Source of the DNA: Trogon surrucura
Lineage: Eukaryota > Chordata > Aves > Trogoniformes > Trogonidae
NCBI GenBank assembly: GCA_020746105.1
Contig: CM036618.1
Coordinates: forward strand, 2,666,001 to 2,730,000
Length of the DNA: 64,000 nt
Direction: 5' to 3'
Positions 34,511 through 46,275 of the stretch are shown here, piece by piece. The notes under the pieces were generated by a model. It ran no database searches and was not told the origin of the DNA. It worked only from the letters and a program-made list of their open reading frames with translations. How positions within the stretch are numbered: the stretch's first letter is position 1; every line of letters starts with the position of its first letter. Both the position numbers and the translations under genes were made by a program.

Positions 34511-36563
34511 ACCTCTGCAGCCGTCCCAGCAAGCCCGTGGCGAGCTGGGCCGGAGGAGCCCTGTGCATGCTTCTGGCCCTGAGCGATATCAGTCCTGACG
34601 TGCGTTATTAGAAATTCTTCCGATTGTGAAAGCGCTATTACTGCAGCTCTCCTGAGCGCTGGGGCTTCCACGGCTTCCCTGGGGAAAACGAGAGCTCTAT
34701 TAGCTCCTGAAATTCAGTTAGGAAATTTTCTTAGTTAATTTCATCCCATTACTCTTGGTTATGTCTTCTAGCAGAACCTTAATACCGGCCCCATAGGGGA
34801 TCTAAGTTTCCTGTGCAAGGCTTTGGAGGAGATTTAAGTTTTGGATTCATTGCGTTTCTCCCATCTCGAGCTGACAACAGAGCAGGAAGTAATGTCTTTC
34901 GACCTCTTCCATTAGGCTGGTACATTGTTAGAAGCAGAACATCAGTTTCTCGTCAACGTAACGACGTCCACCGCTTGGCTCGGGAGCGCTGCTCGTCCTC
35001 CTCAGGTTTGTTTTGCAGAGAGGAGTTCTGCTTTGCTGTCCCTGTGACCCTCAGATGTCATTGAACCTTTCGGTCGCTCGTCACTCCTGTCTTGTAAAAT
35101 ATCTACGACCGGCTTGGGAGACTGAGCCAAACCAGAGGAAGGATGGGGAAGGTGCTAAAAGCCTGTAACTCTTGGCTTACCAAGGAAGATGGGCGTTAGG
35201 AGAAAACTCGCGACTTAAGGAGCGGCTGAGCACTAAGCAGGTTATCTGCAGGAATTGTGGAATGTTTCCCAGGGGCAAATTAGCTAAAATCTGTCAGGAT
35301 GGTTCTGATGTACTTGATCATAATGCGGTGGGAAACCTCAGGTGACTTCTTTACGTTATTTTCCAGCTCTCTCTATTCTGTCCTGAGGTGTCTGTTAGTC
35401 AGCAACTTGCAGTGGGAGGTTCAACTTCATCAAATCCTTTGAGAGGTAGGAAGAGAGCGAGTTGGTTTTTGGTTTTTTTTAGGATCTATGTTTGCTGCTC
35501 GGGCTCGCAAAATGCTTTTTGATCTGTGAGCGCAGGCGGTTTGCAAAGGCATTCAGTGAAGTTCGCTTTGCAATTTCGACACGGGCAAGATCTTTTTGTT
35601 GTCTGGAAGTTCAGATGGTTTGGCTCAGGGTCGTCGCTGTACGTCTTCATAAAATGCAAGAGCAGCCATTTTCTGCTTGCTGCACAGTATCTTCCTTATT
35701 TTGCATTACATCAAGCTGTGTTCCCTCTTAGACATGCATAATATGCAAGCTTCCTATTCTAATCAGCTGTAAGCAAATCCCAGTTGTTTGGCAGATTGCG
35801 CGCAGTAAAATTTAATGCCAGGATGTCTGTCCAAAGTGCTCGCCAGACTCTGGTCTCTTGAAGGAGCCAGCACCTAACGAGTTATTTTTATTTTTTCAGG
35901 GAGCTCAGGTGCTTTTTGTGTCTTTGTGTTCTCTCTCTCTCTCTCTCTCTTTTTTAATAATAAAAAAAGCAGATCTGTAGGAGGAGCAACTCTTTGCAGC
36001 AGACTCCAGATAAAATTTTTGTGTCTGCCAAGGTCAAAATAACTGAAACCAGGATTTACAAAAGGAGCCTCGTCAATCTGACTTGCAACAGGGCTGGCTG
36101 GTGCAATAAAGCCACATTTTAAGAATGGGAATCCTTCTCGTGTCCCAGTAGTCTCCTGCATTTCTCCAGGACCAGCTGCGATTCTTCAGTATTCTGTCCC
36201 CCTGCTCACAAAGGCGAGAAGCAGGATCTCATCCCGAGTTATAACATTGTCTTCTCGCAGCGGCAAAGCCCTGGTCAGAAGTACAGGATTGGAAATCTTT
36301 ATGAGTGCCCGGATGCTTTCAGTGAAGATGTAAAAAGGCATCGTTGTTGCTCGCTGTATGCACTAATGTCATTTTTTCTGGCTCCGGGAGCACCAGCGTG
36401 TGGGGGGATCTGTAAGACCAGGCTGTATCGCTCACTTCTACCTGCCTGCTCCTCTGGGGCTGCCCCAGCGCCCAGACCCCGCAGTTCGGGGTGTTCCTCT
36501 GAAGGCCAGCGCCTGCAGTGTCCAGCAGCCCCGCGTGCCCCCGCGGTGATTTCACATCACCAT
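34511..36563. other. Intronic sequence with a CT microsatellite
   Basis: A CT repeat lies at about 35929-35950. The first bases (34511-34680) may be further diverged CR1 or unrelated sequence; I cannot decide. Nothing else is recognised. Confidence 0.45.
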
Positions 36564-37925
36564 CCACAGAATCACAGAATCACAGAGTGTTAGAGGTCGG
36601 AACGGACCTCAAAGATCATCCAGTCCAACCCCCTGCCAGAGCAGGATCACCTACAGCAGAGCGCACAGGAACGCGTCCAGGCGGGTTTTGAATGTCTCCA
36701 GAGAAGGAGACTCCACACCCTCCCTGGGCAGCCTGGGCCAGGGCCCCGGCACCCGCACAGGGAAAAAGTTTTTCCTCGTATTTTTATGGAACCTCCTGTG
36801 TTCCAGCTTCCACCCATTGCCCCTTGTCCTGTCAGTGGACGCTGCTGAAAAGAGCCTGGCTCCGTCCTCCTGACACTCCCCCTGGACATATTTATAACCA
36901 TGAATGAGGTCACCCCTCAGCCTCCTCTTCTCCAAGCTAAAGAGACCCAGCTCCTTCAGCCTTTCCTCACCAGGGAGATGCTCCACTCCCTTCACCATCT
37001 TTGTGGCTCTGCGCTGGACTCTCTCCAGCAGTTCCCTGTCTTTCTTGAGCTGAGGGGCCCAGAACTGGACACAATATCCCAGATGTGGCCTCCCCAGGGC
37101 AGAGCAGAGGGGCAGGAGGACCTCTCTCCACCTACTGACTACTCCCCTTCTCACACACCCCAGGATGCCCTTGGCCTTCTTGCCCACGAGGGCACACTGC
37201 TGGCTCATGGCCATCCTGCTGCCCACCAGCACCCCCAGGTCCCTTTCCCCTGCGCTGCTCTCCAGCAGGGCAGTCCCCAGCCTGTGCTGGCCCATGGGGT
37301 TGTTCTTTCCCAGGTGCAAAACTCGACACTTGCCCTTGTTGAACTTCATCAGGTTTCTCCCCGCCCAGCCCTCCAGCCTGTCCAGGTCTCTCTGGATGGC
37401 AGCACAGCCTGCTGGGGTGTCAGCCACTCCTCCCAGTTTCGTATCATCACCAAACTTGCTGACAGAGCTCTCTAATCCCTCGTCCAGGTCACTGATGAAT
37501 ATATTGAACAGCACCGGCCCCAGCACTGACCCCTGAGGGACCCCACTAGACACAGGCATCCAGCCAGACTCTGCCCCATTGACCACAACTCTCTGGCTTC
37601 TTCCCTTCAACCAGTTCCTGACCCACCTCACTAACTGGTCATCCAGACCACACTGGCTCAGTTTACCTATGAGGATGCTGTGGGAGACGGTGTCAAAGGC
37701 CTTGCTGATATCCAGACAGACCACATCCACTGCATGGCCACCATCCATCCACCTGGTTATGTCTTCATAAAAGGCTCTCAGGCTGGTCAAACATGACTTC
37801 CCCTTGGCAAAGCCATGCTGACTGCTCCTAATAACCTTCTTATCCTTGATATGCCCAGAGACAGCGTCAAGGATAAGATGTTCCATCACCTTTCCAGGGA
37901 TGGAGGTGAGGCTGACCCAGCCTGT
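36564..37925 (-). mobile_element. CR1 copy, antisense, longest in window (1.36 kb)
   Basis: It runs from the tail complement (CACAGAATCACAGAATCAC, 36566) to about 37925, where reverse-transcriptase codons ([15 protein letters not shown]) are still readable on the - strand. It is truncated 5', so the endonuclease domain is gone. An uninterrupted frame is listed separately. The subfamily equals the split copy at 5490-6590 ([19 protein letters not shown]). Few lesions suggest a fairly recent insertion. Confidence 0.95.
36651..37889 (-). CDS. CR1 reverse transcriptase fragment, 412-codon open frame
   Basis: This is the C-terminal part of the CR1 second open reading frame, which copies element RNA into DNA at a nicked target. 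Visible in order: [19 protein letters not shown] (palm, residues 21-39), [18 protein letters not shown] with the first catalytic Asp (about 60-77), [18 protein letters not shown] (114-131), [10 protein letters not shown] with the catalytic Asp pair (about 144-153), the thumb/connection ([16 protein letters not shown]), and the C-terminal region closing [13 protein letters not shown]. The motif is FGDD where other copies here have FADD. The endonuclease and the start of the palm are missing, so no active enzyme is expected. Confidence 0.85.
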   Translation of the reverse strand: MMEHLILDAVSGHIKDKKVIRSSQHGFAKGKSCLTSLRAFYEDITRWMDGGHAVDVVCLDISKAFDTVSHSILIGKLSQCGLDDQLVRWVRNWLKGRSQRVVVNGAESGWMPVSSGVPQGSVLGPVLFNIFISDLDEGLESSVSKFGDDTKLGGVADTPAGCAAIQRDLDRLEGWAGRNLMKFNKGKCRVLHLGKNNPMGQHRLGTALLESSAGERDLGVLVGSRMAMSQQCALVGKKAKGILGCVRRGVVSRWREVLLPLCSALGRPHLGYCVQFWAPQLKKDRELLERVQRRATKMVKGVEHLPGEERLKELGLFSLEKRRLRGDLIHGYKYVQGECQEDGARLFSAASTDRTRGNGWKLEHRRFHKNTRKNFFPVRVPGPWPRLPREGVESPSLETFKTRLDAFLCALL

Positions 37926-39074
37926 AAAGCGGTGTCGGGCTGTCGCACGGAGAGAGAAGGTGCAACGTTGCCCTCAGTTCCCCACGAGCTCCTACTAGGA
38001 ACACATGTATGATGTGGCAGGTCTGGAGAGCACCGTGATCCATAGGCAGCTTAATTATCTGCCCGGCTAAGCCTCGTTTAAGAGCAGCCGTTCTGGCGTG
38101 CGACTGAAGCTTCAAAGCTCAGCGATGACCCAAGCAGTGGTGGTGATGATGATGGTGTTTGTCATTCTCTCTGCCTCTCCTCTCCCGTCTTGTGACTGGT
38201 TGTCACATGGCGAGCAACCATGTGGCTGCGAACAAAAGCTCTTATCTCCTAACCCGTAGGTTTGGGGTTTTTTTAAACCTGCTATTGCAGCTGTGGGCAT
38301 TGTTATTATTCACATAAATATGTAATTCCTTTTAAATCCTGCTAAGGTCTTCAGGGTACGTCAGGAGATCTAATTATACCTAGTTTCATTTTATATGCTA
38401 AAATGTGTTTCAGAATTTGGAGGTCCCTTTTGCCTGAGTATCATGAGAAGGATAAAGAACATGGCGTTTGCTTTCCCATGATCATCTGTTGCATAAGCTA
38501 CTATCAATGTGCTGCTTATTTATCTTCTCTCTGAACTCAACAGTCATTCTCTTTTCTCTTCTCAGATGACAGGTTTTCCCTTGCCTCTAATAACATTTGT
38601 TGCCGCTCTTCGCCAGACCTTTTCTGTTTCTCCATTCAGTTTTTAGTGACCCAGGGTAGGTGAGCAGGGACAGGAGCAGGGCTGATTACCATATGTCCAG
38701 GGTGAATATTCCAGTTTATACAGGCAGCTGAATCTGATTCCTGTTGTTCTCTGACCTCCAGCTTAACATCTGGTTTTTGCTGATCGCTTGTGTATTGATT
38801 ATGTTTTCTCTGTGTTGTCCGCAATGATACGTGGGTCTTTTTCCTGAACAGTTACCGCTAATTTAGAACCAGTCGTGTGTGTGAGGAGTTCAGATTTGTT
38901 CTTCTCCGCGTGCTTTACCCTGCTTTTTGCAAAGAGAGCAAACGGAATTAAGTCGTGGTGGTGTTCAGATATTTTGAAACTCACAGCAATTACCTGCTTT
39001 ATTTGTGTCTGGTATAAATAGTAATTCACTTTCCAGAACATTATTTAGTGTAAGTGTTAACTTGAGGTCATAGC
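37926..39074. other. Intronic sequence, nothing recognised
   Basis: No exon or element is recognised. 38280-38420 is A/T-rich and repeat-free. Confidence 0.45.
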
Positions 39075-39502
39075 TCACAGAATCACAGAATGTCAGGGAT
39101 TGGAAGGGACCTCGAAAGATCACCAAGTCCAATCCCCCTGCCAGAGCAGGAATGCCTAGACTATGCTACACAGGAACGTGTCCAGGCGGGTCTTGAATGT
39201 CTCCAGAGAAGGAGACTCCACACCCTCCCTGGGCAGCCTGGGCCAGGGCTCCGGCACCCTCACTGAGAAGAAGTTTCTTCTCGAGTTTAAGCGGAACCTC
39301 TTCTGTTCCAGTTTCAGCCCATTACCCCTTGTCCTATCAGTGGTTGTCACCGAGAAGAGCCTGGCTCCATCCTCGGGACACTCCCCCTTTAGATATTTGT
39401 AAACATTAATGAGGTCACCCCTCAGCCTCCTCTTCTCCAAACTAAAGAGCCCCAGCTCCCTCAGCCTTTCCTCATCAGGGAGATGCTCCACTCCCTTAAT
39501 CA
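39075..39502 (-). mobile_element. CR1 copy, antisense, intact C-terminal frame
   Basis: The tail complement TCACAGAATCACAGAATGTC is at 39075. The - strand frame 39156-39503 is open without lesions ([54 protein letters not shown]). It is probably close to the consensus of the abundant young subfamily. It is truncated at CTCCCTTAATCA. Confidence 0.94.
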
Positions 39503-42353
39503 AGGGTTTGTGTTGGGTTCACAGGCAGACCCTGGTGCAGTGGGCTCTCCACAATCTCCTTGAGACCTCTAGATGCTGCTCCTTGTAAGGGCACTGTGGA
39601 AGTTTAAGCCTGCTGCTGTGATTCTCTCTCTCTGAGCTTTCTTCTAGGACAGTGTTCGGCTTTCACTAATCCTCCCCCAGGAGTGTTTTTCCTACCACCT
39701 TTCCATTTGAAGTACGTAGAACAGTAACAAAAGGCTCATTAGTTAACCACATCGTTATTTTCCTACCTGCTCACGGTGGTTTCAGGAGGCAGGGGAAGCG
39801 AAGGCAGTACTTCTCGCAGAAACTCTGTGACCTGGACGTTGGCACGTTGGGGTTAGTGCAGCTGTTTTACGACGACTATTCACCGCAGGCTGTCTGCAGC
39901 AAAATGCCTTGATGATATTCCGGCCCGTGTAAAGGTGACATGTCTTTGGATGTGCTCTGGTGCCAGCCTGGCAGGGCTGCGCTCTGCTGCTGCCTCCCTT
40001 CTGAAGGAGCTCGGGACGACGCCGAGCAGCGCGCTCGCCCTTTGCCAGCGGGCTCCTGGGAAGTTTCTCAGATAAGGTGGGCAGTGACAAGCACAAGTGA
40101 CCATAAAGCTGTGATTATCCCCCCCTTTGGCTCTTTTTCAGCCTGCTTCAAGCCCCGAGAAGGACCTAGACAGCCCTGACCTGCCACGGAGGGTCGTTCC
40201 AGGTCTGAGTTCAGTTCGTCATCGCTCACAGTGAGATTTCCCTGACCTGTGTGTGATGTTATCTGCGGAATAAACCCACTTAAGCGAATTACAAAATTAA
40301 CTTCTTGAGTGATCTGGAAAGCATTCGGAAGGAATTAGTAATCAGGTTGGCACCTCGTCACGCCTTGCTGTCAGCATGGAGTCGACGTGAGCTCCGTCCA
40401 GCTCCAAGCGCTCCCGCGTTTGCTCGTTTCTGGTTTCTAGAAGTATGCAGAGTGTTCCTGCTGACTCTCGCTGCAGCCAGGCTCTGAACAGAGTCCAAAC
40501 CTACCTCGCTGAGAGGAAACTCTCTGCCATCTAGTAACAGATGTGAGGTCTTTAGACAAGTAATAAACAGAGTAATTACAAGGAGAAGTGAGGGAGGAAA
40601 ATTCCAAAGTGAAACTCTTAAGTGTGTTGCATCGCGTATTTATGGGCTCTCGGTCAGACTGCGGAGCGCTTTAAACAGACTAAAAGGAATGCTTTATCAG
40701 CGAACCATATGGGCTTTAACCACAAAAGTCACTACCACATCCTAGATTCCTTTTCATCCTTCTTCTTTTTTTTATTTTTGGTACTCCAGGATAGCACAAC
40801 TGACCCTCCCTTGTTTGATTTTCCTTTGGAACGTGCGTAAGTTTGAATTTGTTTCGAATACTCTGTTGTTTGCGAGGAACTCTTTGCACAGAGTAGTAGG
40901 CATGGACCTGTTCCAAAGAGCTTTTTAAATATGATTTCCTTATAAAGAAAAAGATAAAATAGGGCACGTATAGAAAAAATCATCTGATTTGTTGCTGATT
41001 ATGTCCGTAGGCTGGCGCTCGTTCAGTCTCTAAATGCCCCTTGGTTTTCTCTTAATCACGGGAACATTGGATTGGGACTCGCAGTTTCTCTTGTTTCAGT
41101 CAACGTTTATTATATCCTTTCCAGAAACTGATTCAATTCTCCATCTTAAGAATCAGGTGAGGCCCAGGGTACAAAAGCCTGCTGGGAGATGACTACCCAA
41201 CAGACTTCTGTTGTTTCAGTGGTTAGATACCTAAATTCCTGAGACTGACCAAAATAAAAGAAGTCCTTACCTCCATCTCTTGCCTCCAGTGTTGGTCCCC
41301 TTCATGTATTCAGGGTAACCCGTGACCTCACCTCTGCTTTGAGGTTTGCTCAGGTAAAACACGCTGTTTCTCTTGCAAGACAGGATTTCCATTCCTTTGC
41401 ACCCGTGGTTTTAAATCCATCTTTCTTGAACGCGGGAGACCGGGATTATACACAGACCAGGTGTGTGTGTTTTTATGGTTTTCTGTCTGGATTGGAAGGA
41501 GCTGGCATCCTCAGCTCCGTCAGGCTTTGCCTTTTGGGGTTGGTTTTTTTTTTTTGCGTTGTGTCTTTTGGTCATAGCGACTTAACAGAAAATGAACTTT
41601 CCAGCGGATGGTCCTTTTTGTGTCTATGAGAAATCGTTGTTGTTCCCAAGGTGCGTGCCCTCGCATCGTGCCCTATTAAATTTCTTTTTAATTCTTGCCC
41701 TTAGGTTCATCTGTTCCTTTTTCTGGTACTCCAGTTCACTGTATTGATGTGTCTTGTGACTTTGTCAGCAGCAGATTTCAGTGCCATGTTCCAACTTTGT
41801 ATCAAGATCATTAAGTGTTCTCATTCCTAAGGTAGGCCAAAGACGATACTCGAGGAGTATCACCGATAGCCATCTTCCAAGCCATTATTTTAAATTTTCA
41901 TCCCAGTTCTTAGTTATGTTTTCTATCTACCCTGTCTCATGATTACACTAATCTTATTTGTAATTTTGGCAAAGACAAATTTTCCATTTGTAGCCGTACC
42001 AAATGCTTTACCGAAGTCCCAAAACCATAAGATTAATTTGGTTTTCTAGACATCGGGCGTACAGTCAGCAACACATTCGTTGCTTTTAGAGCATTCCTAC
42101 CAACACCATTGAAGTCAGGCCTCCAAAAGAGATGGTCCCCGGGGAACTTGGCTGTTCGGAGCTTGAGTTGCGATGACATTTAAGAGGAAGCCTGTGGCAA
42201 AAAGCACGGCTCATGTTGGGGAGCGCTAATGGAGGAGTAAGGAGCCGTGGATTGATTTCACAGCTCTGTGGCTGGTTTCTTGTGTCTTTGTCTCTTAACT
42301 TTGCCGTTCTTCTACCTGTAAATGGTGTTAAGGAATGAGGTTATAGAACACGA
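39503..42353. other. Intronic sequence, possible ancient LINE relic
   Basis: No exon is recognised. 41700-42080 has the word pattern of a very old CR1 in reverse complement (for example TACCAAATGCTTTACCGAAGTCC) and is listed separately. The rest is unassigned. Confidence 0.45.
41700..42080 (-). mobile_element. Possible ancient CR1 relic
   Basis: TACCAAATGCTTTACCGAAGTCC at about 41997-42019 resembles the complement of the reverse-transcriptase KAFDTV region in old amniote CR1 elements. The surroundings (ATCATTAAGTGTTC, CTTAGTTATG) have a similar feel. No long frame survives. This is pattern memory only. Confidence 0.35.
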
Positions 42354-42548
42354 TTCTTCAGTGCAAGGGTGGTAAGATTCTGGAATAAATTGCCCAGAGA
42401 GGCTGTGGCTGCCCCCTCCCTGGAGATGTTCAAGGCCAGGTTGGATGAACCTGGAGCAACCTGGGCTGGTTCAGGGCGTCGCTGCCCATGGCAGAGGGTG
42501 GGTCAGATGAGCTCTAAGGTCCCTTTCAGCCTGGGCCATTCTATGATT
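42354..42548 (+). mobile_element. CR1 3' fragment, sense
   Basis: It starts at TTCTTCAGTGCAAGGGTGG and ends GGCCATTCTATGATTTC. The frame reads VVRFWNKLPREAVAAPSLEM then FKARLDEPG, matching the subfamily at 12883-13402. It is about 195 bp long. Confidence 0.92.
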
Positions 42549-45500
42549 TCAGAATACTTTTATTATCTGGCTATAGGAAGCGTTCTTGAAATACAAAGCA
42601 TGATATGTGTTTTTTTTTAATGGAGTAATACTTTTTGAGTCCTTGGAACTTTTTATTTCCAAGGTAGTTAATCGCAATCCTATAGGTAAAAGAAGTTGTA
42701 AGAAGTTGGATGATAAACCCAGCTATTTCCTTTCCCCGTGAGTGGCGAATGGTCACTGAATAATCAGTGGCAAATAAATTAAAAACCGTTGCTGCTGCCA
42801 GACTTGAGAAGTAGTACTCTTCAAGTACCTACAAAGGATCTCATAGCTTAAAACTTTCCTTAAACAACCTTCTTCGCTGTCGTGTCTACAAAGAACGTTG
42901 TTGAAGCTCATCTTGCGGTAGCTTAATCAGCCACAATGCTGGCCTGTGTTGGTTCATTATTTCTTGTACCCATTTGCTTATATCCATGTGTTGCGCTGCA
43001 TTTAGGTTGCAAGAGAATAGATTGATATTAAAAAAAATTAATAGCTTTTTCTGCTTTGTGTCAGCACTTAATACAGTAATAGTGCTGGTCCAGTTGTTGG
43101 AGGTACCAGCCAGGAAAAATATATGTAATGACCCCCAAATTAGAGGATTTAATGCTGAGCCTCTTGGCCTTAGGTACTGAATAACCTGCAAGAATTGGCC
43201 TTATCTTGTCTTTTGATTCTTTCATTAGGTTAATCAATTTTTATTTTCTGGAAATGCAGCAGTTAATGGGGGCTCTCCGTGTGCTTCTAAGCTGAGCTGA
43301 GTTTATTTTTATCGAAAATAAAAAGTTGCAGATCTTTGAGGGGAAATGCTAATGATGATGTTGGAAATTGTCAGCTCATTCTAAGCTTGATCACAAATCT
43401 CACGATTGGCAGTTTTCCTCTGCTGGAGGCTCAGGACAAAGTGAGACTTCAAGCTTCGTAGCCAGAAGGACTCTAAAATTTGAGAAAACATGACCTTACT
43501 GAGCCCGAACTAAAAACTCGAGGGGCCTTCCTGCTTACACTTGACGTTCTGTACGTGCATTTTTTTGTGATCCCGTGCTGAACTTGCCGTCGAACCGCAA
43601 TTTTGAGGCGGGGATAGGCTGTTCTTCTAGAAGTACCTTGCCTTAGATGAGCTGAAAAGCGAGTTCTGACTCTGATGAGTTTGATGTTTTCTTCAGGAGA
43701 GCAGAGAATGATGTTTTGGGTTGAGTAACGTCAAATCCAAGCCACACGTTTTGCTGTTTCTTTGTGTTGCCGTATAAAGCCTTGAAATCCTCTGTTGTCT
43801 GGCAGGTGGTATCTCTAATAACCACAGCGTTGGTTACTTCAGAAGGTGGGTGAGCAGCCAAGCAGCCCTTCGGAGGGGGGTGGGTTCTCGCTGAAATGCC
43901 AGGGCTCACATCTGCAAGGTCTCAACACTTCTTGGAGATGTTTCATCCTTCGCTTCCCTTGCAAGAACTCAATAACCCAGGAAGTGTAATTTAAATAACT
44001 CTTCCCCTGCACAAAGTTGAAAAGTAGAGATGAGATGTTTGTTTCAGAGTTGGCTTCGTAAAGGTCTTGTTCATCAGTCGGTTAAGTCCGGAGGATTTAA
44101 TACACATAGATTTCCCTGTGGTGTGTAGGTCTCAATTCAAACAGTGCAAGTAAGGAAAGGAGAGCAGGAGATGCCGTTATTCATGTCCAGAAGAGCTTCG
44201 AAGGTGCCGCACACTCGCTCCAACCAGTTGGTGAAATATTAGAGAACAGTTCTTGCTGTATCATGTCTCAAGGTGTTAAGTTACTTGTTGCCGGTTTCAA
44301 AAAAAATGTTGGTCTTTTTGTGTTTTCCTTCTATTTTGGCAACAATCGAGTTCCCTCTGTTGGTTTGGGGAGCCTGCAATACCATTAGGTTTAAGGATAG
44401 TCATAAAACTGTGGCTGTTGGCTGCTCGCGGGGTCTTCGAGGTCCGTAAGCAGAACGTACCTGTGGGTTTCAAATTGCTAAAAACTCCGAATCTTTCTAC
44501 TCAGAGGAGAGCAGTTTGAAAAATACTCTTATCGCCAAATCCAATTACAGGGAAGAGTAAATCGCCACCTCCGATGTCTTAACTATTCTTTTTTTTTTTA
44601 ATTCTTAATTATCTCGACAGTAGGGTGCTGTAGATTAGGAGGCATAGATTATCTTTTGCGAGCGTTAGGCTTTCAGAGCTATTATCAATTAATTCTGGTT
44701 TTAAACGAATTTTAGGATAATATTAATAGCTTGATAAGATTGTGTTGGTGCTTGAGACCTCTGTCAAAATATTGAGAAAATGAATTTTTTTTTTTAAAAA
44801 ATGAGAAACTTAATGTTGTAGTAGCTTTGAAGGTCATGCAGTTTTACACGCTCCCCAGCGCAAGGTGTATTTTTGGCGTTTTAATCTACATTGCAGAGTC
44901 GATTCCTGCGAAGAAAGATCAGTAAAACGACTGTCTCGGAGTTCAGGCGGGGGTTTGTAAAACCAGAACAGAGAGCCAGCTCTGTTGCACGAGGGGTTTT
45001 TTATTAACGTGGACTGAAATGACTCTGCAGTTTATGTGCACAGACACGTACGGACGTGGGAAATGTGATCTAGGTCTTTTGAGAGATCTCTTCCAGATTT
45101 GCTCTTTCCATGGAAAGCGGCACAAGAATGAGCCGTGTCTTGTAGTGAGAGACTTCAAACCTGGTCTCCCCGTCGACAGAGAACATGGGGTCGAAAGCTC
45201 CACCTGGGAATAAGACGCAGGTTTTTAAAGAATGAGGATTTTCACGATTTGCTTTCAAAGCTTATTTAAAGTTATGGTAGATGCTGCACTGGATAAAATT
45301 GCAGATTTTTTTTGCGTTGAGGCTGGATAACTCTGTAGGTCGAACAGAAGATCTGGGCGTAGTGCCAGAGCTGCTGAAAAACCTCTGGTCAGCGCTGTAG
45401 GAGAGGTCAAGGTAGACTCCTACAGTGGTTTCCTCAGTTCTTTAAACCCAGAGACCCGTGAGAACCATTCACTAAATGATGGTGCTGTAGGGAAAATAGT

Positions 45501-46226
45501 AGAGAGCTGTAGCAATTGTCTTCATCAGTGTTTTTTCCTGAATTTGGGATTTATTCTGTTTTTTTAAAATTGTCCTTTGGCTGGATGGGAAGTCTAGTTG
45601 AGCCGGCGCCGGGGGAATGCCTGGAATCAAGTTCATCTCCTCGCATCCAGAGCATGGCAGTTCTCATCCTTGCTTGATCTTGGGTGGCTCATGAGAGCAA
45701 CCAAACTGGCAGATGCATTTTACAGTCCTGGGGGAAAGAGATGATGGCGTCTTCAGCGTAATTCTCGGCTCCGCCAGAGTTTATCTGTGGAGAGGGTATC
45801 TTTGCTGTCTGAAATAGAAATGACTTCACTGTACGTTGCGGGGTGAGCCCTCCATTTGACACGTGTGCAGCTGTTATAGAATCTGTAGGAATGTCAGTAG
45901 GCAAAATGGATGGTGTCGTCTGCCGACCTCGCCGAAAATGGCGTTAGTGATATTCTTGGCCAGTATTTACTGGGAAATAAACCAGTCATTACACTTTCCA
46001 ATGAGATTATGCTTTGAATGTCACTTCTCTGACAGTCTGTCTCGTGCCACGCGGAGAGAAGATCTCAGGCACAGATGACAGATTTAACCTCACAAATTTT
46101 TGTGTTGATTTGACAGCCTGAATAATAGTTCTGTTAAAAGCCGCAAAGACTGAAACAGTGACCTCTTGCTACCGGTGACGCTACGCCGATAACTAAACTA
46201 ATGAGAGAGAAAGCAGGTAACTATAT
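42549..46226. other. Intronic sequence, nothing recognised
   Basis: There are A and T runs (for example 44590-44602 and 44787-44803). No exon, RNA gene or mobile element is recognised. Confidence 0.5.
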
Positions 46227-46275
46227 TCACAGAATCACAGAATGTTAGGGCTTGGATCAAAAGATCATCTAGTGG
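46227..46275 (-). mobile_element. CR1 3' end only (about 49 bp), antisense
   Basis: TCACAGAATCACAGAATGTT at 46227 is followed by AGGGCTTGGATCAAAAGATC, with the usual GAAGGGACC segment deleted, and the match ends at CATCTAGTGGA. It is a minimal insertion or eroded stub. Confidence 0.82.
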
